Below, piece by piece: positions 21,882-30,249 of a stretch of 64,000 bases of DNA; within the stretch, counting starts at the first letter, position 1; each line of letters opens with the position of its first letter. A program made the position numbers and the translations under genes. Under the pieces are notes generated by a model that did no database searches, was not told where the DNA came from, and was given only the letters and a program-made list of their open reading frames with translations. Origin of the DNA: Castellaniella sp049673105 (GTDB lineage: Bacteria > Pseudomonadota > Gammaproteobacteria > Burkholderiales > Burkholderiaceae_B); assembly GCF_049673105.1 (NCBI RefSeq), contig NZ_JBATXG010000008.1, positions 1 to 64,000 of the forward strand. The letters run 5' to 3'.

Positions 21882-22711
21882 ACGGATCCGGCCCCCGCGT
21901 GCACTGCAAAAATGCCGGGTGTGGACCCGGTGTATTCCCGGAAGGTCGCAATGAACGAGGACAGACTGTCGTAGCCACATGCCAGGGCGACGTCGGTGAT
22001 TCTGTCGCCGCGTTCCAGCAGGGGCAGAGCATGTACGAGGCGGGCGCGTTGACGCCAGAGTCTGAACCCGAGGCCGGTTTGTCGCTGGAATATCCGGGTC
22101 AGTGTTCTGGTCGAGACACCCAGCTGCGTGCTCAAGGTCTTCAGATCCATATCCGCGGCCGGATCATTCTGCAATTGGCGGCAGATGGTGCCCAGCCGGG
22201 GGTCCGTCGGCCAGGGCAGGACGAGGCCGACTTCTGGCGCCTTTGCCAGTTGGTCGACCAACACGTGCGCCAGCCGGCCATCGGCGCCGCTTTCTTCATA
22301 GGCGCTGGGCAGCAGAGCGAATTCCCGGATCAGCTCATGCAGCAGGGAAGACACCGCCAGCACACGAAAGTCGGGCCAGTCCAGTCCCAGCGCGTCGCTG
22401 TCCAGATACAGGCTGCGGATGACGGCCTGCGGCGATTGGCGGACCTGATGCTGGGCGCGGGCGGGAATCCAGACCGCCCGGTGCGGGAGCGCAATGAAAT
22501 GGGCCTTGGGCGTCCAGACCTGGAGATGCCCCTGGATGGCATAGGACAGCTGGGCCCATCGGTGGTGATGCGGGCGGGTGCGGACGATGTTGGGGTGCTG
22601 GTCTACGCTGCCGTAGAGGGGGCGAGGCAGTGTTCTGGGGCGTTCGGGACGCTTGTTTTCCGACGATGCTTCAGAGGTTTTATTGTCGCTTTGGGAATGT
22701 TTCATTGTCAT
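21842..22711 (-). CDS. AraC family transcriptional regulator
   Basis: A 289-aa regulator with an N-terminal cupin-like sensor (HHHRWAQLSYAIQGHLQV, WIPARAQHQV, about residues 45-130) and a C-terminal double helix-turn-helix (LSTQLGVSTRTLTRIFQRQTG and ITDVALACGYDSLSSF). ATG at 22711 or 22705 are equivalent choices. It is divergent from the BASS-family transporter, which it probably controls, and its 3' end overlaps the end of thpR. The cupin-AraC architecture usually senses a small organic effector. Confidence 0.9.
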   Translation of the reverse strand: MTMKHSQSDNKTSEASSENKRPERPRTLPRPLYGSVDQHPNIVRTRPHHHRWAQLSYAIQGHLQVWTPKAHFIALPHRAVWIPARAQHQVRQSPQAVIRSLYLDSDALGLDWPDFRVLAVSSLLHELIREFALLPSAYEESGADGRLAHVLVDQLAKAPEVGLVLPWPTDPRLGTICRQLQNDPAADMDLKTLSTQLGVSTRTLTRIFQRQTGLGFRLWRQRARLVHALPLLERGDRITDVALACGYDSLSSFIATFREYTGSTPGIFAVHAGAGSVQALTSACSPSTW

Positions 22712-22718
22712 TTAGCGC

Positions 22719-22728
22719 CAGACGTCTG
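22719..22728. promoter_or_regulatory. palindrome in the AraC/BASS divergent region
   Basis: CAGACGTCTG is a perfect 10-bp palindrome, 8 bases upstream of the AraC start and 58 bases from the transporter start. It could be an operator, but AraC sites are usually direct repeats. Confidence 0.25.
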
Positions 22729-22785
22729 TCTGTTTGCAGTTTAAGCTGAATCCGCTGGCTCTGAAACTGTTGCGAGATCGATGGC

Positions 22786-23808
22786 ATGTCCACCAAATTA
22801 CGCTTACTTTTTGATCGATTCACCCTGACGCTGATCGCCGTCGTGGCGGCTGCCACCTTACTGCCTGCGCATGGGCAGGGGGCTGTATTTTTCAAGCACC
22901 TGACCTCGGCGGCGATCGCCTTGCTGTTCTTCATGCACGGGGCGAAGCTGTCCCGGCAGGCCATTCTGGCTGGGGTGATGCACTGGCGCCTGCACATCGT
23001 CGTATTCGTGTGGACCTTCGTGATCTTTCCGGTCCTGGGGTGGGCTTTGCGCCCGGTGCTGGTGCCGCTATTGGGCATGCCGCTTTACATCGGGGTGCTT
23101 TACCTGTGTGTGCTGCCGGGTACCGTGCAATCTGCGATCGCCTTCACCTCGATCGCACGGGGCAATATCCCGGCGGCGGTTTGCGCGGCTTCCGCGTCCA
23201 GCATCCTGGGCATCGTGATCACGCCCTTGTTGCTGCAGCTGTTGTTGACGGCGGATACATCGGCGCTCAGCTCGGGGTCCTTGTTGCAGTCCATCGGACG
23301 GATCAGCCTGGAAATCCTGCTGCCCTTCGTCCTGGGCCATCTGGCGCGCCCCTGGCTTGGCCGCTGGATGGACGGGCATCGCCGCCTCGTGCGCAATGTC
23401 GACCAGAGTTCGATCCTGCTGGTGGTGTACACCGCCTTCAGCGCGTCGGTCGTCGGCGGCCTGTGGCAGCAGGTGGACACGGGTTCCCTGGCGTTGCTGG
23501 TGGCGGTCTGTGCGGTGCTGCTGGCTTTTGTGCTGGGCCTGAACACCTGGTCGACCCGGCGCATGGGGTTCAAGCTCGAAGATGAGATCACGATCGTTTT
23601 CTGCGGATCGAAAAAGAGCCTGGCCACCGGAGTGCCGATGGCGGGCGTCTTGTTCAGCGCAGGCGCTATTGGCCCTGTGCTGCTGCCGCTCATGATCTTT
23701 CACCAGATCCAGTTGATGGTGTGTGCCGTGCTGGCCCAGCGCTATCTGCTACGGAGAGAATCCGAGGCGCTCGGACTGAAGGGGATGCCCGCTCGCGCCA
23801 GTCGTTGA
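22786..23808 (+). CDS. bile acid:sodium symporter (BASS/SBF) family transporter, YfeH-like
   Basis: A 340-aa membrane protein with about nine to ten hydrophobic segments. Family landmarks are LLFFMHGAKLSRQAI in the second helix region, CVLPGTVQSAIAFTSIARGN, and CGSKKSLATGVPMA near residue 280. BASS proteins couple sodium to uptake of organic anions; the YfeH subgroup has no firm substrate. It is divergent from the AraC regulator. It lies just before the oxygenase-related cluster but has no GTATAC element of its own, so membership in that cluster is uncertain. Confidence 0.88.
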   Translation: MSTKLRLLFDRFTLTLIAVVAAATLLPAHGQGAVFFKHLTSAAIALLFFMHGAKLSRQAILAGVMHWRLHIVVFVWTFVIFPVLGWALRPVLVPLLGMPLYIGVLYLCVLPGTVQSAIAFTSIARGNIPAAVCAASASSILGIVITPLLLQLLLTADTSALSSGSLLQSIGRISLEILLPFVLGHLARPWLGRWMDGHRRLVRNVDQSSILLVVYTAFSASVVGGLWQQVDTGSLALLVAVCAVLLAFVLGLNTWSTRRMGFKLEDEITIVFCGSKKSLATGVPMAGVLFSAGAIGPVLLPLMIFHQIQLMVCAVLAQRYLLRRESEALGLKGMPARASR

Positions 23809-23863
23809 GGTCCCCTGGAGCGAGAGCCCCTCAGGGATACTCCCGATGCACTTTCCCCAAAAC

Positions 23864-23873
23864 GGTATACAAT
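23864..23873 (+). promoter_or_regulatory. GTATAC element 1, before the first ferredoxin gene
   Basis: GTATAC at 23865-23870 inside ACGGTATACAATA, a 13-mer repeated identically at 31766-31778. TACAAT within it is a plausible -10. It lies 36-45 bases before the ferredoxin ATG. Confidence 0.6.
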
Positions 23874-23909
23874 ATCCAGAAATCGGCATTTAATGGTGAG
23901 ATTGATTTC

Positions 23910-24236
23910 ATGGTGAAAGTTACCTTCCACAAAGGTGGGCAGATTTACCTGGGCGAAGTGCAGGAAAACACCAATCTGGTCGTTCGCGCCGGCATTCGAC
24001 AGTTTCCACATCCCAATCTGGCCTACAAGTGCGGCATGGGCAAATGCGCTACGTGCGCCTGCAAGATTCTGGACGGGGCGGAACATCTGCCTGCCCCGAA
24101 CTGGAAGGAAAAAAAGCAGCTCGGCGGACTCCTGGACGAGGGCTACAGGCTGGTGTGCCAGTTATGGCTGACCCATGACGTTGAGCTGACTCAGGATGTC
24201 GAGCCGGTTCATCATCGTGTCGGAACCCCTTCCTAG
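23910..24236 (+). CDS. [2Fe-2S] ferredoxin
   Basis: A 108-aa plant-type ferredoxin with the cluster ligands Cys41, Cys46, Cys49 (CGMGKCATC) and Cys83 (LVCQLW). ATG 23910 gives the conserved N-terminus MVKVTFHKGG; the open frame to 23721 lies inside the upstream transporter gene. The C-terminal tail of about 20 residues is unusual. It opens a three-gene set (ferredoxin, unknown protein, ferredoxin) spaced by 15 and 10 bases. It probably carries electrons for the oxygenase encoded at 31.9 kb, because both units share the GTATAC element. Confidence 0.88.
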   Translation: MVKVTFHKGGQIYLGEVQENTNLVVRAGIRQFPHPNLAYKCGMGKCATCACKILDGAEHLPAPNWKEKKQLGGLLDEGYRLVCQLWLTHDVELTQDVEPVHHRVGTPS

Positions 24237-24251
24237 TCCTGGAGAGCGCTC

Positions 24252-24569
24252 ATGTATGTCATTGTGACCAGCAAGCCCGGCTTGTTTACCTCGACCCTGG
24301 ATGTGGCAGACGCGATAGTGGAGTCCTATCAGTATCTGTTTTATGGCCGTTGCAAGGCGGTGTTCCAGCTTGCGCGCCTGGACGCGGAAGCAAAGGTGTG
24401 CATCGTCGAAGACGAGCCGCCGCACACTCGCAATATTGTGTCGACCAAATTTCTGGATCATTTCGACACCTTGGATCAGGCTCGCGCGGAATTGAATCAT
24501 CTGGTTCGTTTCGGCAGCTTGGATGCGGTTTTGCAGCGCTGCCAGACCTCTGATGTCGCTGTTGGATGA
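24252..24569 (+). CDS. unknown 105-aa protein between two ferredoxins
   Basis: I do not recognise the family. The protein begins MYVIVTSKPGLF, is mixed alpha/beta in appearance, has no signal peptide or membrane segment, and contains three scattered Cys without a CxxC motif. Features that look conserved-like are YLFYGRCKAVFQLARL, EDEPPHTRNIVSTKFLDHFDTL and the end LVRFGSLDAVLQRC. It sits 15 bases after one ferredoxin and 10 before another, so it is probably co-translated with them and may be a small partner or effector protein of the electron-transfer system (inference from position only). Confidence 0.75.
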   Translation: MYVIVTSKPGLFTSTLDVADAIVESYQYLFYGRCKAVFQLARLDAEAKVCIVEDEPPHTRNIVSTKFLDHFDTLDQARAELNHLVRFGSLDAVLQRCQTSDVAVG

Positions 24570-24579
24570 GGAGGTTGTG

Positions 24580-24858
24580 ATGGTGACGATTACGTTTCTG
24601 AATGGAAGTGCCAAATCGGTGCAGGCGCCGGACAACAGTAATCTGCTGCGGGTCTCGATCCGTGAAAAGGGCGGGATTCCATTCAAATGCGGCGGCGGCC
24701 TGTGCGGCACCTGCAAATGCCTGATCGAAGAAGGGCAGGACAATACCGATCAGATCAAGCCCAAAGAGCGGCGGCATCTGAAGCCGGAGGACTTCGAGGC
24801 GGGTTACCGGATGGCGTGCCAGACGTTCGTGACGGGCGACATCAAGGTGTCTTGGTAA
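24580..24858 (+). CDS. [2Fe-2S] ferredoxin
   Basis: A 92-aa plant-type ferredoxin with ligands Cys37, Cys42, Cys45 (CGGGLCGTC) and Cys80 (RMACQTF). ATG 24580 follows a strong GAGGAGG. It differs clearly from the ferredoxin two genes upstream, so the cluster encodes two distinct carriers plus a third ferredoxin domain in the reductase at 34.8 kb. Its gene converges on the GntR regulator with 18 bases between stops. Confidence 0.9.
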   Translation: MVTITFLNGSAKSVQAPDNSNLLRVSIREKGGIPFKCGGGLCGTCKCLIEEGQDNTDQIKPKERRHLKPEDFEAGYRMACQTFVTGDIKVSW

Positions 24859-24876
24859 TGTCGTCGCCCAGGGCCG

Positions 24877-25608
24877 TCAACGCGCCCATTGCGGCGGCAC
24901 GCCCCCGCGTTCTTCCACGTAAGCGCGTGCCGCATTGTGGACGTGCTGGGTAGCCAGCAGGCCGGCGAGTTCGACGTTGCCGGCAATGACGGCCCGCAGG
25001 ATCTGCGCGTGGTCCGCCCAGTTCTCTTTGACGCGGCGCATATTGCTGGGGGCGAATACCAGCGCGGTCCGGTCCCGCAGTGAATTCATCAGGTCCATCA
25101 GCACCGGATTTCCCGTCACGGTGGCCAGTGTTTCGTGGAAGATCCGGTTCAGGTGGCGGCAGGCGTCTGTGTCCTCGCGCTCGGCTGCTTGCATCCCTTC
25201 TTCCAGGATGATCTGAAGTTCCGCGATGGCGTCGTCATCGCGGCGTTCCGCGGCCAGGCGGGCGTTCAGGCCTTCCAGCGCTGCGCGGACTTCCACCATG
25301 TTGTAGGCCAGTTCGTCTGACAGGACGGCGACGGAAGCCCCCCGGCGAGGTTCGATCGTGACCAGGCCTTCGGCGGCGAGCGCTCTCAGGGCCTCGCGGA
25401 TGGGGATTCTGGACACGGCCATCTCGTCGGACAGACGGCTTTCGACCAAGCGTGCGCCAGGCCTGAATTCGCCTTGCAGTATCCGATCGCGCAGTTTGTC
25501 GCGGATGACTGCGAAAAGAGGGGAATACTGCTCGCCGATCTTCAGGTCGTCACCCCCCCGGGTGTTGCCATGCGCGTAGCTGTTGAGTCTCATTGTGGTC
25601 GTGCCCAT
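24877..25608 (-). CDS. GntR family transcriptional regulator, FadR/FCD subfamily
   Basis: A 243-aa regulator with an N-terminal winged helix (about residues 30-95: RDRILQGEFRPGARLVE, SDEMAVSRIPIREALRALAAEGLV) and an all-helical FCD domain with the metal-site histidines in NRIFHETL, WADHAQIL and TQHVHNAARAY. Such proteins sense carboxylic-acid metabolites. ATG 25608 is preferred over TTG 25650 because the TTG lies inside the GTATAC element, which probably forms the promoter. It is likely autoregulated and is the natural candidate for binding all seven GTATAC elements between 23.8 and 36.2 kb. Confidence 0.88.
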   Translation of the reverse strand: MGTTTMRLNSYAHGNTRGGDDLKIGEQYSPLFAVIRDKLRDRILQGEFRPGARLVESRLSDEMAVSRIPIREALRALAAEGLVTIEPRRGASVAVLSDELAYNMVEVRAALEGLNARLAAERRDDDAIAELQIILEEGMQAAEREDTDACRHLNRIFHETLATVTGNPVLMDLMNSLRDRTALVFAPSNMRRVKENWADHAQILRAVIAGNVELAGLLATQHVHNAARAYVEERGGVPPQWAR

Positions 25609-25641
25609 GGTCCGGCTCTTGGCCTTCTTGAACAATTTCTT

Positions 25642-25650
25642 AGTATACAA
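25642..25650 (-). promoter_or_regulatory. GTATAC element 2, before the GntR gene
   Basis: On the minus strand TTGTATACT, containing TATACT as a -10-like hexamer; 34 bases upstream of ATG 25608. This suggests autoregulation. Confidence 0.6.
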
Positions 25651-25704
25651 GTCCCGGATAGGCGATCAGAGGAAGATGAAAGGGGTTGTGATCGGGGTTT
25701 GCCA

Positions 25705-26451
25705 TTAATACCAGAGTGTCTTGGTGATCAGGCCCAGCGCGCTGAGCGCGCAGAACGTCAACAGGCCGTAGCGTAGCGCGGGCCCGCTGACGGAGTAGCG
25801 TGCTTTGTTGGACAGCCGGAAGCCAAAGAGCAGGAACGGAATCAGGCTGGCGCTCAGCAGAATGTCGCGCAGCCCGTAGTGCCCCGCGATGGCGAGTGCG
25901 ACGAGCGATGCCGTGGCGCCGCACGCCAGAATGGCGCCGATGGTGGCGCGAATGGTCTGTGGCGCGCTGTGCTGCATGATGATCGCCAGGGGGGGGGAAC
26001 CCACAGAGGTCAGCGTACCCATGACGCCTGAGATCAGGCCGGCGATGCTGGCATTGGATGCGGACACCTTGAGTTTCAGGCCCGAAGCGCTCAGGATGAC
26101 GGCCATCAGGATGAGACCGGCAAATACCAGGGCCATGGCTTGTGGCGCTAGCTGGCTCAGTGCGAAGACGGCGATGAGCGCGCCGACGACCCGGCCCGCC
26201 AGCGCGAAGGATGCCGGCCGCCAGGCGATGTGCCGTCGTTCCCGCAAGGCGGTCAGCAATGTCGCCATGCCGCCCAGGGTGAGCAAGGGGCCGGGGACCA
26301 GGTCGGGGCTGACGATCAGGGCGATCGGGGCGGCAAACATGGTGAACCCGACCCCCCCGATGCCCTGCAGAAAGGCTGATCCGACGATCAAGACCGCCAT
26401 CAACGCGTAGATCCATGGGTCGGTGAACGGCAGGAGATCAAGAGATGTCAT
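25705..26451 (-). CDS. sulfite exporter TauE/SafE family protein
   Basis: A 248-aa membrane protein with about eight hydrophobic segments and the repeated TauE/SafE pattern: GSAFLQGIGGVGFTMFAAP near the N-terminus and ISGVMGTLTSVGSPPLAI in the second half. The family exports or imports small oxidised sulfur or carbon compounds; members occur with taurine, sulfoacetate and other organic acid pathways. A GTATAC element lies 43 bases upstream on its strand, which ties it to the surrounding cluster. Confidence 0.88.
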   Translation of the reverse strand: MTSLDLLPFTDPWIYALMAVLIVGSAFLQGIGGVGFTMFAAPIALIVSPDLVPGPLLTLGGMATLLTALRERRHIAWRPASFALAGRVVGALIAVFALSQLAPQAMALVFAGLILMAVILSASGLKLKVSASNASIAGLISGVMGTLTSVGSPPLAIIMQHSAPQTIRATIGAILACGATASLVALAIAGHYGLRDILLSASLIPFLLFGFRLSNKARYSVSGPALRYGLLTFCALSALGLITKTLWY

Positions 26452-26492
26452 GGTGCTTCCGACGGAAAGAGAGATCCTATCTTAATGGATTT

Positions 26493-26500
26493 TGTATACG
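26493..26500 (-). promoter_or_regulatory. GTATAC element 3, before the TauE gene
   Basis: GTATAC at 26494-26499. On the minus strand it reads CGTATACAAAAT, 43 bases from the TauE start. Confidence 0.55.
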
Positions 26501-26670
26501 ATTTGCGGATCTTGCGTCGATGAGAACGCTTGAATCAAATGGATGCATGGTCGCCAGCGCCGTGCGTAATTTCCAGCCATCCCTTGATTTATATAGGGTA
26601 ATTTGGCGGAATATGCTTCATGCTTGAAGGACTACGGGAAACCCCTCGTATAAACATTAAGCTTCAAGAA

Positions 26671-26687
26671 TATAATATAAAGTATAC
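26671..26687 (+). promoter_or_regulatory. GTATAC element 4 with adjacent TATAAT, before the permease gene
   Basis: TATAAT at 26671-26676 is followed after five bases by GTATAC at 26682-26687, the expected transcription start. An operator there would block initiation. The permease ATG is 110 bases downstream. Confidence 0.55.
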
Positions 26688-26797
26688 AGGATGCGAGGTA
26701 TCTCTATTCGTACCCTGATCTCCGCTATCAGATTGTCCATCTCTGCAATTACCATCCTCGAAATTCAATTCCAGGATTCGCCTACAAGGGGAGGCTC

Positions 26798-28321
26798 ATG
26801 GGTTCAGAAGTCACACTCAACCTATCGCATTGGCTGTATCTGGCCAGTGTGGTAGTCATCATCGTCACGATGATCTTTCGTGCCAATGTGGTCGTGCCAG
26901 CGGTGATCGGCACGTTTCTCGTTGTCACCTCATTGATGGGCAATCCTGTCAATGGATTCATCGGTATTTTCTCGGCCAGCTTCGTGGCAGCGCGCGAACT
27001 GTTCAATATTTTTCTGGTCATCACCTTCATGACGGCGCTGCTCAGCGCCTTGAAGGCGACCGGCGCCGATGAACTGATGGTCCGACCGTTCCAGAAAATC
27101 ATGCGGGGCGGGTTGTCCTCCTACATCGTCATCGCCGTGGTGACGTATCTGTTTTCTCTGTTTTTCTGGCCGACCCCTGCCGTTCCCCTGGTGTCGGCGG
27201 TTCTGCTGCCGGCGGCAATCGCGGCTGGCCTGCCTCCTCTGACGGGCGCCATGGTGATTGCGATCTCGGGCCAGGGCATGGCGCTGTCTTCCGACTACAT
27301 CATTGGCGTGGCGCCGGGCATCAGCGCCAAGGCGGCAGGGGCGGCGGTCAGTGCGCAAGCCGTGGCCGATAAGGCCTTGGTGCTGTCCCTGATCACCGGG
27401 GTGGTGGCGCTGGTGCTGGCCTACGTGTTCACACGCAAAAGCGTTCGCAAGCCCGACCCGGCATTGCTGGATGAATGGCAGTCCCGGGCAAGCGATGGCG
27501 GTCTCGGCCAAGTAGAGCGCTCGGGGACCTTCGACAAGGCGGAATTGGCCCAGAGCGCCGAAGCCCCGGACGAAGATGTGCCGGCCGCCTCGCGTGCGCG
27601 GGCGCATCTGGCCAAATGCGCCCGGACCTTCGCGGTAGTCACGCCGCTGGCGTTCCTGGGCGTCATTCTGGTGCTGGTGCTGCCCACCGTTTACCCATCG
27701 CTGCCCGTTTTGCGGGGCGGAGACGCTGCCGGGCTGGTGGGCGGCGTCGGCTTCGTGCTGATGATGCTGGCCTGTCTGATGTTCGTAGGTCCCCGCAGAA
27801 TGCTGGATCTTTGTCCGGACTACATGACGGACGGGTTTGTGTTCGCCTTCAAAGCCATGGGTTCGGTGTTGCCGATTGCGGGCTTCTTCTTTCTCGGCAC
27901 CAGCGAGGCCACCGCGCAGATCCTGGGCATTGCCGGCGACAAGGCCCCCAGTCTGCTCTTCGAACTGATCGCTGCAGGGCAGCACTACATTCCCAGCAAT
28001 CCCTTCATGATGGCCTTTGGCGAACTCATCGTCGGGATGGTGACGGGCATCGACGGTTCGGGATTCTCGGGATTGCCGCTGACGGGTTCGTTGGCTGGCG
28101 CCATCGGCCCGGTGATCGGGATGGACCCGGCAACCTTGGCCGCCATTGGTCAGATGGGAGCCATCTGGACAGGCGGCGGCACCCTGATCGCCTGGTCGTC
28201 GCTGATTGCGGTGGCGGGTTTTGCTCGCGTGTCGGTGCTGGATCTGGTCCGGATGCTGACCTTGCCGGTATTGATCGCCCTTGCGGTGTCGACCATCTAC
28301 GCTGCCATCTGGATGGTCTAG
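26798..28321 (+). CDS. multi-pass membrane transporter of unassigned family
   Basis: A 507-aa protein with roughly 12 hydrophobic segments. A hydrophilic cytoplasmic loop at residues 215-275 (charged, with DEDVPAASRAR) divides it into two halves. Gly/Ser/Pro-rich re-entrant-like segments appear in each half, VAISGQGMALSSDYIIGVAPG and GTDGSGFSGLPLTGSLAG-like, which recalls the ion-transporter superfamily (CitMHS, NhaC, DctM types). I cannot place it further. AAGGGGAGG precedes the ATG. It heads a unit with RidA, porin and a GGT-family enzyme, so it is likely the inner-membrane importer of the pathway substrate. Confidence 0.8.
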   Translation: MGSEVTLNLSHWLYLASVVVIIVTMIFRANVVVPAVIGTFLVVTSLMGNPVNGFIGIFSASFVAARELFNIFLVITFMTALLSALKATGADELMVRPFQKIMRGGLSSYIVIAVVTYLFSLFFWPTPAVPLVSAVLLPAAIAAGLPPLTGAMVIAISGQGMALSSDYIIGVAPGISAKAAGAAVSAQAVADKALVLSLITGVVALVLAYVFTRKSVRKPDPALLDEWQSRASDGGLGQVERSGTFDKAELAQSAEAPDEDVPAASRARAHLAKCARTFAVVTPLAFLGVILVLVLPTVYPSLPVLRGGDAAGLVGGVGFVLMMLACLMFVGPRRMLDLCPDYMTDGFVFAFKAMGSVLPIAGFFFLGTSEATAQILGIAGDKAPSLLFELIAAGQHYIPSNPFMMAFGELIVGMVTGIDGSGFSGLPLTGSLAGAIGPVIGMDPATLAAIGQMGAIWTGGGTLIAWSSLIAVAGFARVSVLDLVRMLTLPVLIALAVSTIYAAIWMV

Positions 28322-28400
28322 CAACCGGTCGCCGGGGAGGGGCCGTGTGATGCCCTTTCCCTCGGCGGCGTGTTCGTCCATGACGTCTTCAGGATAAAAC

Positions 28401-28826
28401 ATGTCTTCCTTGCCGCTGTCCCAGGGTCATTACAGCATCGCCTCCAGAACCGGAGAAACCATCTTTACCGCCGGCATGACACCGCGAAACAACGGGGTGC
28501 TGACCATGCGCGGCAGGGTTTCGGCGCAGCGGTCGATCGAAGCATATCGGGAGCCCGTCGAGCTGGCGGTGGGCAATGCCTTGCGGGCGGCGTCCAGCCA
28601 GTTGCGCGACGGGGAAAGGATTGCCCGGGTCCTCAATATGGTGGTGTACGTCGCCGCCGAAGATGGGTACGAGGCGCACTCCAAAATCGCCGATTTCGCA
28701 TCCGACAAGCTGTTCTCCGTGCTGGGCGATGCCGGCATTGGTTGCAGGAGCGCCGTGGGTGTGCACTCTTTACCGGGTGGCGCTCCGGTCGAAATCTCTC
28801 TGGTGGTTTCGGTTCGGGACCCGTAA
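28401..28826 (+). CDS. RidA family protein
   Basis: A 141-aa YjgF/RidA-superfamily protein of a subgroup distinct from the one at 9.7 kb. It has the domain elements IFTAGMTPRNNG, VLNMVVYVAAEDGY and the C-terminal GCRSAVGVHSLPGGAPVEI, keeping the arginine that binds the carboxylate of enamine substrates. It lies between the cluster permease and porin. It probably hydrolyses an imine or enamine formed in the pathway, which fits an amine-degrading scheme, but this is inference. Confidence 0.88.
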   Translation: MSSLPLSQGHYSIASRTGETIFTAGMTPRNNGVLTMRGRVSAQRSIEAYREPVELAVGNALRAASSQLRDGERIARVLNMVVYVAAEDGYEAHSKIADFASDKLFSVLGDAGIGCRSAVGVHSLPGGAPVEISLVVSVRDP

Positions 28827-29068
28827 TGTCGGGCACCTGATCCCCGTCATTCTTCGCAGATTCTCCCGTCATCGTTCTCTTGCGCGCAGTGCTTCGCCTG
28901 CGCCGTGGGGAAGGTTTTTCAATCGAAAGCCAAAGGAGGTGATCTCAGACCCATGCTGGAGTAAAGGAGTGCAGCTGAGCTGCATGTCATTCAGGGTTGG
29001 GCTGGCGCATCGGTTCACGTGAATCGGGTGAACGGCAACCTATCAATAAGATGGAGACTCGAAATATT
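28827..29068 (+). promoter_or_regulatory. leader region of the porin gene
   Basis: The 242-base gap contains AAAGGAGGTGATCT (about 28931-28944), a 13-base perfect complement to the 3' end of 16S rRNA, followed 13 bases later by the minimal frame ATG CTG GAG TAA. A second AAGGAG precedes a 12-codon frame starting at 28984. GCAGCTGAGCTGC (28971-28983) is a perfect palindromic stem between them. This arrangement suggests a translated leader controlling the porin. Confidence 0.4.
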
Positions 29069-30202
29069 ATGAAGAGGGAAGCTCTTATTCTGTCGCTGAT
29101 CGGCAGTTTCGCGACAATCGGCGTTGCTCAGGCGGAAACGTCGGTGACCTTGTATGGCGTCGTCGACACCGGTTATGGCTACAGCCAGAGAAAAATCAAC
29201 AAATCAGGCATTGATTATTCAACCACGGCCTCTGGCATGCACGACAGCTATCTGTCCGGCAGCCGCTTCGGCTTCCAGGGAGTCGAAGACCTGGGGGATG
29301 GCCTGCGCGCCATCTTCGTGCTGGAATCCGGCATCAACCCCAGCGATGGCACCACGGTGACTCCGCGGATGTTTCACCGAGAGTCCAACGTCGGCCTCTC
29401 CAGCGACTTCTGGGGAACCTTCAGCATGGGCCGCCAATACAACCTGGCCGACCCGTTCTTCAGCATTAACAGTACCTCGTCGATGGGGGATATCGATAAA
29501 ACATTCGGCGCGGCTTCTGTGCGCGTGGACAATATGTTCAGGTATATGACACCCAATTTTTCCGGGTTCCAGGCGGGTGTCGGTTATGCGGCCAATGGCG
29601 CCATCGTCAGGAATAATCAGGATCCTGATGTCAACAACCGGGATCGCGACAGCTATCTGTCCCTGGGTGTGCAATACACCGATCAGGAACTCCATGCCGT
29701 GGCGACCTATGATCGCGCCGGTTCAGGCAAATCGGAGCATGCAGCGACCAGCTGGGCGCTGGTGGGGTCGTATGATTTCGGCCTGGCGAAGCTGGCCCTG
29801 GGGTATGGGCAGGATCGGTATGGGAAGATCAATGGCGTAGGGGCTTTCGGGGATAACGCGCTGTTCGCCCAGATATTCGCGAAGGCGGGGTCGGCGATCA
29901 CGGACTATGACGAATTCCTGATGTCCCATGACTTCAAAGCCAGCAACTATTACGTCGGCCTGTCTGTACCGGTCGGGGGCGGGACGGCGGGATTCGCCTG
30001 GGCACGCACATCGTCCAACCTGGATGATGCGGACAAGCTCGGCGATTACGCGGGTGATCAGAACATATACAGCACGCGGTATGTGTATCCCCTGTCGAAG
30101 CGCACCAGTGTGTACATCTATGGTTCATACGGCAAGAACATCGCCTACATCGATGGACTGAAGGCGACCGAGGCGGGTGTGGGCCTGAATCATAGTTTCT
30201 GA
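29069..30202 (+). CDS. Gram-negative porin (Burkholderiales OmpC/Omp32 type)
   Basis: A 377-aa outer-membrane porin. Residues 1-22 from ATG 29069 are a signal peptide ending VAQAE. The mature start SVTLYGVVDTGYGY, the SRFGFQGVEDLGDGLRAIF block, and the C-terminal GVGLNHSF ending in phenylalanine are diagnostic of trimeric 16-strand porins of this order. It probably admits the pathway substrate through the outer membrane, given its position between the permease and GGT genes. ATG 29051 is a possible alternative start but would disturb the signal peptide. Confidence 0.92.
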   Translation: MKREALILSLIGSFATIGVAQAETSVTLYGVVDTGYGYSQRKINKSGIDYSTTASGMHDSYLSGSRFGFQGVEDLGDGLRAIFVLESGINPSDGTTVTPRMFHRESNVGLSSDFWGTFSMGRQYNLADPFFSINSTSSMGDIDKTFGAASVRVDNMFRYMTPNFSGFQAGVGYAANGAIVRNNQDPDVNNRDRDSYLSLGVQYTDQELHAVATYDRAGSGKSEHAATSWALVGSYDFGLAKLALGYGQDRYGKINGVGAFGDNALFAQIFAKAGSAITDYDEFLMSHDFKASNYYVGLSVPVGGGTAGFAWARTSSNLDDADKLGDYAGDQNIYSTRYVYPLSKRTSVYIYGSYGKNIAYIDGLKATEAGVGLNHSF

Positions 30203-30249
30203 AGACCGGGCAGGCGTGTCAGTCGCCTGCCCGACACGGGAGTGAAGTG

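Larger units (their letters stand above)
26452..26797. other. AT-rich divergent regulatory region
   Basis: These 346 bases separate the TauE gene from the permease gene and are visibly richer in A+T than the flanks. They hold two GTATAC elements, a TATAAT at 26671-26676, and the pair CTTGAAG (about 26623-26629) / CTTCAAG (26662-26668) that could form a stem. No credible coding frame was found. Confidence 0.5.

Noticed and set aside
28931..28944. fragment resembling the 16S rRNA 3' end
   Set aside because: It is only the complement of the 16S tail (ribosome-binding type); no other rRNA sequence is present.
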